64,000 nucleotides of DNA, from positions 16,486,965 to 16,550,964 of the forward strand of contig OY720642.1 in assembly GCA_963169105.1 (NCBI GenBank), in the 5' to 3' direction. Source of the DNA: Ceriagrion tenellum. Taxonomy: Eukaryota > Arthropoda > Insecta > Odonata > Coenagrionidae. This document shows, piece after piece, positions 59,331-64,000 of this stretch. A model generated the notes under the pieces. The model did no database searches. It was not told the DNA's origin and worked only from the letters and a program-made list of their open reading frames with translations. The translations under genes and the position numbers were made by a program. Within the stretch, counting starts at the first letter, position 1, and every line of letters starts with the position of its first letter.

Positions 59331-60218
59331 TGCCAGAAATGACGTTTTCTAATCACTGGGGTTTTCATCTCCACAATTTCATGCTAGTAAGTCAATAACA
59401 ATTGTTCTAATTGTCGGCGATGAAAACAGAGAAATAGGGCAAACGCTAGTTTGTAAAGTTGGCACTTAACGTGTGGGACAGAAAAATTGTAAGCTTCGCC
59501 GTATTGCTAAAAAGGTTTAACTTAAACTTAAAGTCTTTGTTTAAAAGGAGGCGAAACAATATTAGCGGACGTAGCCCCAGGTAATTCAAGTTAAACTCTC
59601 GGGGAAGAAGGAGTAGTGGTTTTAGTGAGTTACAATTTGCTGTGAAGTTCGAAGGTTTAACGACAAATGAATGAAGGAAAATGCATGTTAATACCCTTAA
59701 TATCACGTCCTTCAACCGTCAATTTTCAGATATCTCTAACCAGGTAGTTGTATTGGCCAACAGGTAATTGGATAAATATGCCTCACCTCAAAGTTTATTG
59801 AGGTAACTTAGCCACCTCACACATCCACCCAATGGAAATTGAATTGAGCGTTAGTAGTTAATCGAAGTTGGCAGGCTCTCGGGTGAATCTGAACCATCAG
59901 AGTATCATAACCGACCAGTGAAAACACAGGAACATTTGAAGGCAAATTTAAATCAAAGCACCTGCACTATAATGAAACAAGCACTCCCACGAAAGTGATA
60001 TACCAGCGACTTTGAGAGTCAAGCCATACCAGTTAGCTTACATCCCGTCATCCGGTTTTAAGGTTTATAATTTCACTGCAATATAAGTCAGACATGTAAC
60101 TCAATTGTTTATTCGTCAAAAGTTCGTGACGCCACTTCATGAGATCAATCATCAGCCATGTAGTTCTGTGCGATCATCTCAAAGCAAGAGAACAATGTAG
60201 AACTCGTACCTGTAACCT
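59331..60218. other. Unassigned sequence
   Basis: No family match; a minus-strand 89-codon frame is leucine/phenylalanine-rich without motif. Confidence 0.35.
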
Positions 60219-60790
60219 TTGAGGTAGTTTGAGCGAAATATCATTTTACTTAGAAATCAATTAATTGAGTCCCATTTTAAAGAAAAATATCTCACCCTTC
60301 TAATGACACCAAATATTACCCCCTTACCCTTACCCCTTACCACATTACTTTCCGAGATATTTGCCAAAAAATACCACCCCTTTTACATAGGAAATGGTAC
60401 GCGTATGCACTCCAGAGAGACTTTATTTACAAAATGAGGAATTTTTAACACTTAGATGTCGTAAAAAAAACTAACAGCGTGTAGTTTGTGTGTTTTCTCA
60501 AATATATTTGAAAATTAATCATGTTGTCACCCCAGTAGGTAGGGTATCACAAAAATCCTTCCATTTTGAAGGAGTATCAAACGCGCCGCGCGAAAAAACT
60601 GAGTCAAGTTAAAGACTTATTTAGATATTTTCATTTAATTACTCACACTTTCTGTCATATAAAACTATATTGTTGCACCATTAATAATGCAATATTTAAT
60701 TGATGTATCCTACAGCTGGTGAAATTAAAATGAATATTCGAATATGGTCTCTATTATTACTAGGGAGCTATCTCGCTCAGACTACCTTAA
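60219..60790 (+). mobile_element. TTAA MITE copy 11
   Basis: Left TTAA has decayed to TTGA (TTGAGGTAGTTTGAGCGAAA); the right end is CTCGCTCAGACTACCTTAA. Length is 572 bp. It contains a small tandem duplication of CCCCTTACC near 60320. Confidence 0.92.
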
Positions 60791-61440
60791 AGGTATTGAC
60801 GTTGGGCAAATTATCATTATCCAACGATAAGAAGGCATATTAATAGGGTTCTTCTGCCACAAGTTCACTCACAAAATCGGAAAAATTAAAATAAATTTTT
60901 CAGCTACACTTTTGAGATTTTATTAACTCGATTTAAATAACCGAGTATCGATATTTTTGTGATATCTTCAGGTCTGGCACGAAGAATGTCGGAACCCGGG
61001 TCGCGATAACAAATCACAAAAAATGGAGGGTTATTTTAATATTTTCGTGATGGATAACTGCCACAAAGTCAAGCCTAATACCATTTTCTTCACTCACAAA
61101 TCCACAAGAATCACAAGATTCAAGAGTTTATGTCATTAAGAGAGATCCTTCAGACTCCATTTAGTGAGATCCTTCAGACTGAAGTTATGATCTTGAAAAT
61201 TGGCCATGACTTTTTTCTTCACTCGTAATGCTTCGCTTTGTTTCATTCATTCAGAATTTGAAGTTATATCAAAGCTTGAATGGATTGGAAACTTTAGCGG
61301 TGGCAACCCATGGGAGGAAAAAAAACCGTCGTTTTTAACTATTAAAATTACGGAATTGCAAAAGAAATTGAAGCCGAGATTTCCGCGATCGGCCGCGATG
61401 TCATCGAAGGGTTCTTTCGCTACCCTGGGTTCTCAAGGGT
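60791..61440. other. Unassigned sequence
   Basis: AT-rich with no family match. Confidence 0.35.
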
Positions 61441-61655
61441 TCGGGTAGTTGATTGGAAATCGAGGGAGCGGAAAGGAGTCCGTGATGAGGACCGTCCCTC
61501 TGCAATCCCTTCCCCACTTCCCTCCCTCCCTCTTTTCGCTCATTCCATTACCTTCCTCTCAAGATGGATGGATGTTTGGGCGGGTGGATTGGGGCAGGAG
61601 AGGAGAGAGGGAGAGGCATAACACCCCGCAAAAGTTCATGGCGTAGATCTGAGTG
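61441..61655. other. Short GC-rich tract
   Basis: CCCTCC runs and GGAGAGGAGAGAGGG-type sequence; frames here are artefacts. Confidence 0.35.
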
Positions 61656-61659
61656 GCAA

Positions 61660-62460
61660 TGAGGGCAGGTAGAAGTGACCCTGGTAGAATCAGCCAAAGA
61701 TATGAACAGAATGCTCCGAATCTTGTCCACAGTTTTGGCAATATGGAGATTGAAAATAAATGAGAAGAAAACCAAAGCTATGACAGTATCTAGACACGAA
61801 TACGAACCCAATGTAAATATAATGATAGGGGGATCGATAATAAAACAGGTTGAAGAGTTCAGTTACCTTGGGAGCATAATTTCAAGAGAAAACCGAAGCA
61901 CTTTTGCAGTAAAAAGAAGGATAGCCTTAACAAAGAAGGCATATGAAAATAAAATATATATAATCTAGGAAATTGCCACATTAAAGTAGAAACAAGGAAA
62001 TTTTTCGCGAAAACGTTTGTATGGAGCACACTGTTATATGGCTGTGAATGCTGGATATTGAGAAAGATGGAAAAGTCGCGTTTGGAAGCTATGGAAATGT
62101 GGATATGGATGAGGATGACAAAAACAAGATGGACTGACAGAAAGAGCAATGAAGAGGTGCTGAGGGAAATAAAAGAAGAAGGAAGACTGATAAAAGAGAT
62201 GGAGCAAAGGAAGGTTAAATTTATTGGTCATGTTCTTCGACAAAATAAATTTTTAGAAAATATAATGGAGGGAAAGGTGCTCGGCAAGAGAAGCAGAGGA
62301 AGGCCAAGAAAGAAGTTCCTAGATGATGTACGAAGTACGTTGAGTTTATTAACATATGCTGATTTGAAGAGAGCTGCAGTACACAGGGACACTTAGCTGC
62401 AGAGACAAGGCTTAGCCTTTAGAAGACGATGATGAGAAGTATGGAGGGAGGTGAAGGGAA
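61660..62460 (+). mobile_element. RTE-type LINE ORF2 C-terminal part (family C), best preserved
   Basis: The first block (61675-61965) reads SAKDMNRMLRILSTVL, LKINEKKTKAMTVSR, VEEFSYLGSIISREN and VKRRIALTKKAYENK, the palm end and thumb of the RT. A frameshift near 61970 is followed by a second block to 62396: STLLYGCECWILRKMEKSRL, EAMEMWIWMRM, KFIGHVLRQNKFLENIMEGK, then RSRGRPRKKFLDDV. The stop at 62394-62396 is the native end. About 240 residues remain, with no endonuclease or catalytic YxDD part. Confidence 0.88.
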
Positions 62461-64000
62461 AGAGCGGAAGGGAAGACGTCTTGGGTTTCTCCCCTTAAGG
62501 TGACGCATCACACCCGCTCGACCGGTCCAATTCATGATGATTTCCGACCTCAGATTTTTTGTTAGTCTTTACGTCATCAACTTGAAATTTTTACAGTATA
62601 AAGAATAGACCTTTGCCAAGGGAGACTCGTATCTGAAATATGAAAAATGTATCCCGGAGCATAATCAAACCATCGAGAAAACGGCAAGATGTAGGGTATA
62701 TTTTTATAAAAACTATTACTATTATTGTCAGATCTTAAACTAAATGAGGTGTATCAATCCTTCTTCTGTCAGAATACTAAGTAACAGTCGTCACGGTTAT
62801 AAGATGAAATCTGTAATTGGTATCTTTCGACGAGCTACCTGAATGGTTTTCGGCCATTATGTGCTCGGACAGTGACGCAAATAGTTCAGTCTTCTCTCAC
62901 AGACCTTATGTCAGCGCTGCCTGTACTTACGCGCCGGAGACTTGGCTACAACTTATCGACAACTGTTGCCTTGTGCGAGGATTATCCTGTAGTAAGAGAC
63001 ACCTGACGCCAAAACGCCTCGATCGGGTGCGAGTGACATCATCTTGTGGATTTTCGACAGAACTATTCCTTACCGCAGGATATGATGCGTCCCTTAAGAC
63101 ATTTATTTGTTTATAAAGTTTTACGACGTTTTTACCTGAGAAGTGGTAATACTGGTTTATTATTTTACAATCCTCCTCCCTACTTCCTACGTAGGGCACG
63201 TATTTCCTTGCCTAAGCCAAACATGACATTATTCAAACGATGTTTCTTGTACATAGGACCATAAGTGTATAATTTATTACGTTTATTGTTTTAATTCAAA
63301 AATTGTAAGCACAACAATGAAGAACATACGATCTTGGTTATTCACTAAAGAAAGTCTGGAGGATGTTTTCTTGTAACTGCAATATTATCTGATATATGTA
63401 CTGTAATTTCAAAATGATGTAATTCGTTTATATATATGCGTAACCTATTTTGTAAACGATGGTAGCCATTATTCAGGTTTCACCTTCACGGCTACCTAAA
63501 GTTACTCCCCATTTAATTAAATGTCGTACGCATTCTTTATCGGAGTAATAAACAAATATTTATATATATTATATACATTTATATTAAGAGAGAGACGCAA
63601 TGAGAGAGAGTAATGCAGGGAAGCCAAACTACTTTGCGAAATAAACTAGAAACGAAAGTCTATCTGGCAAGTGATTAAAACCACCCATCGCCGTGACTGT
63701 GCACGGGATACAATCTTGAGGTGTCACTGTGAGACGTGTCAAAAACGGGACGGCAGTTAATTGTGAGTCATCCCGATTCTCGAAGCGCATGCGTAGGCAT
63801 CAATTAGAAATGCCCCACGCTGAACAACCTCCCTCCTACGTTTTGCAGCACCTCAAAAGTTCGGTGACCCATTGTCCAAAAATAGTCGCAGTGCCACAAA
63901 CTTTGGCGAGAGCTATACTTGCAGGGGGGTAACCAGTGGGAAAGGAACTGTGACTGACTTTCTCGAGAGGACATCGACTAAAGTTAAAAGCATCTAAATG
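62461..64000. other. Unassigned sequence to the window end
   Basis: No repeat family, RNA gene or motif-bearing frame is recognised. TA-rich and AGAGAGAGA patches lie at 63.55-63.62 kb. Confidence 0.35.

Overview
The window looks like transposon-dominated, non-coding DNA from a large arthropod genome, most likely an insect. The evidence is AT-rich background, no recognisable host gene, several decayed RTE-type LINE ends, a Helitron with termini typical of insect elements, tRNA-derived SINEs, long TA tracts and many short DNA transposons. The order or species cannot be fixed from the sequence. No rRNA, true tRNA gene, CRISPR array or bacterial-type operon is present. The longest open frames (up to 208 codons) are antisense or chance readings through repeats and GC-rich tracts.

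The commonest element is a TTAA-flanked MITE of about 560 bp, with inverted ends beginning GGTAGTTTGAGCGAAAT and GGTAGTCCGAGCGAGAT. Eleven recognisable copies or fragments start near 5.4, 10.2, 11.9, 22.7, 25.0, 33.0, 39.4, 48.6, 52.7, 56.0 and 60.2 kb, and two much older copies lie near 31 and 53.7 kb. A second MITE of about 460 bp occurs once at 31.7 kb and as a cluster of three, one of them inverted, at 46.3-47.8 kb. Single DNA elements are a Harbinger-like MITE with a TAA duplication (16.3 kb), a Mutator-like element carrying a transposase relic and a nested Ty3/gypsy fragment (40.2-42.0 kb), and a non-autonomous Helitron (50.7-51.3 kb).

Retroelements are fragmentary. RTE-type ORF2 3' ends fall into two or three families (0, 4.4, 9, 23, 24.3, 59 and 61.7 kb). 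A CR1/Jockey-like LINE leaves an RT region and a 3' end at 57.9-59.0 kb and a 3' end only at 53.4 kb. tRNA-derived SINE heads occur at 3.0, 34.7 and 49.7-50.3 kb, and two copies of a longer SINE with a conserved-looking central domain lie at 51.8 and 55.1 kb.

The most unusual structure is a recurrent hairpin-then-GAAA cassette. It resembles a hammerhead-ribozyme core, is often followed by GGTC and AATAAA-like sequence, and repeatedly occurs as head-to-head inverted pairs (11.1, 13.1, 21.9, 33.2 and 54.9 kb). One pair interrupts a MITE with an exact 12-bp target duplication, so it behaves as a mobile unit. Penelope-like element termini are a plausible source, but this is inference.

Between the repeats lie CpG-bearing, GC-richer islands (about 2, 6, 9.8, 17.3, 25.8, 28.5, 48, 53.2 and 55.7 kb). 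They are candidates for the only host regulatory sequence here. The 55.7 kb island contains a near-consensus CTCF site. The two copies of a 400-bp repeat at 11.5 and 51.3 kb act as reciprocal filled and empty sites for one MITE and the Helitron.
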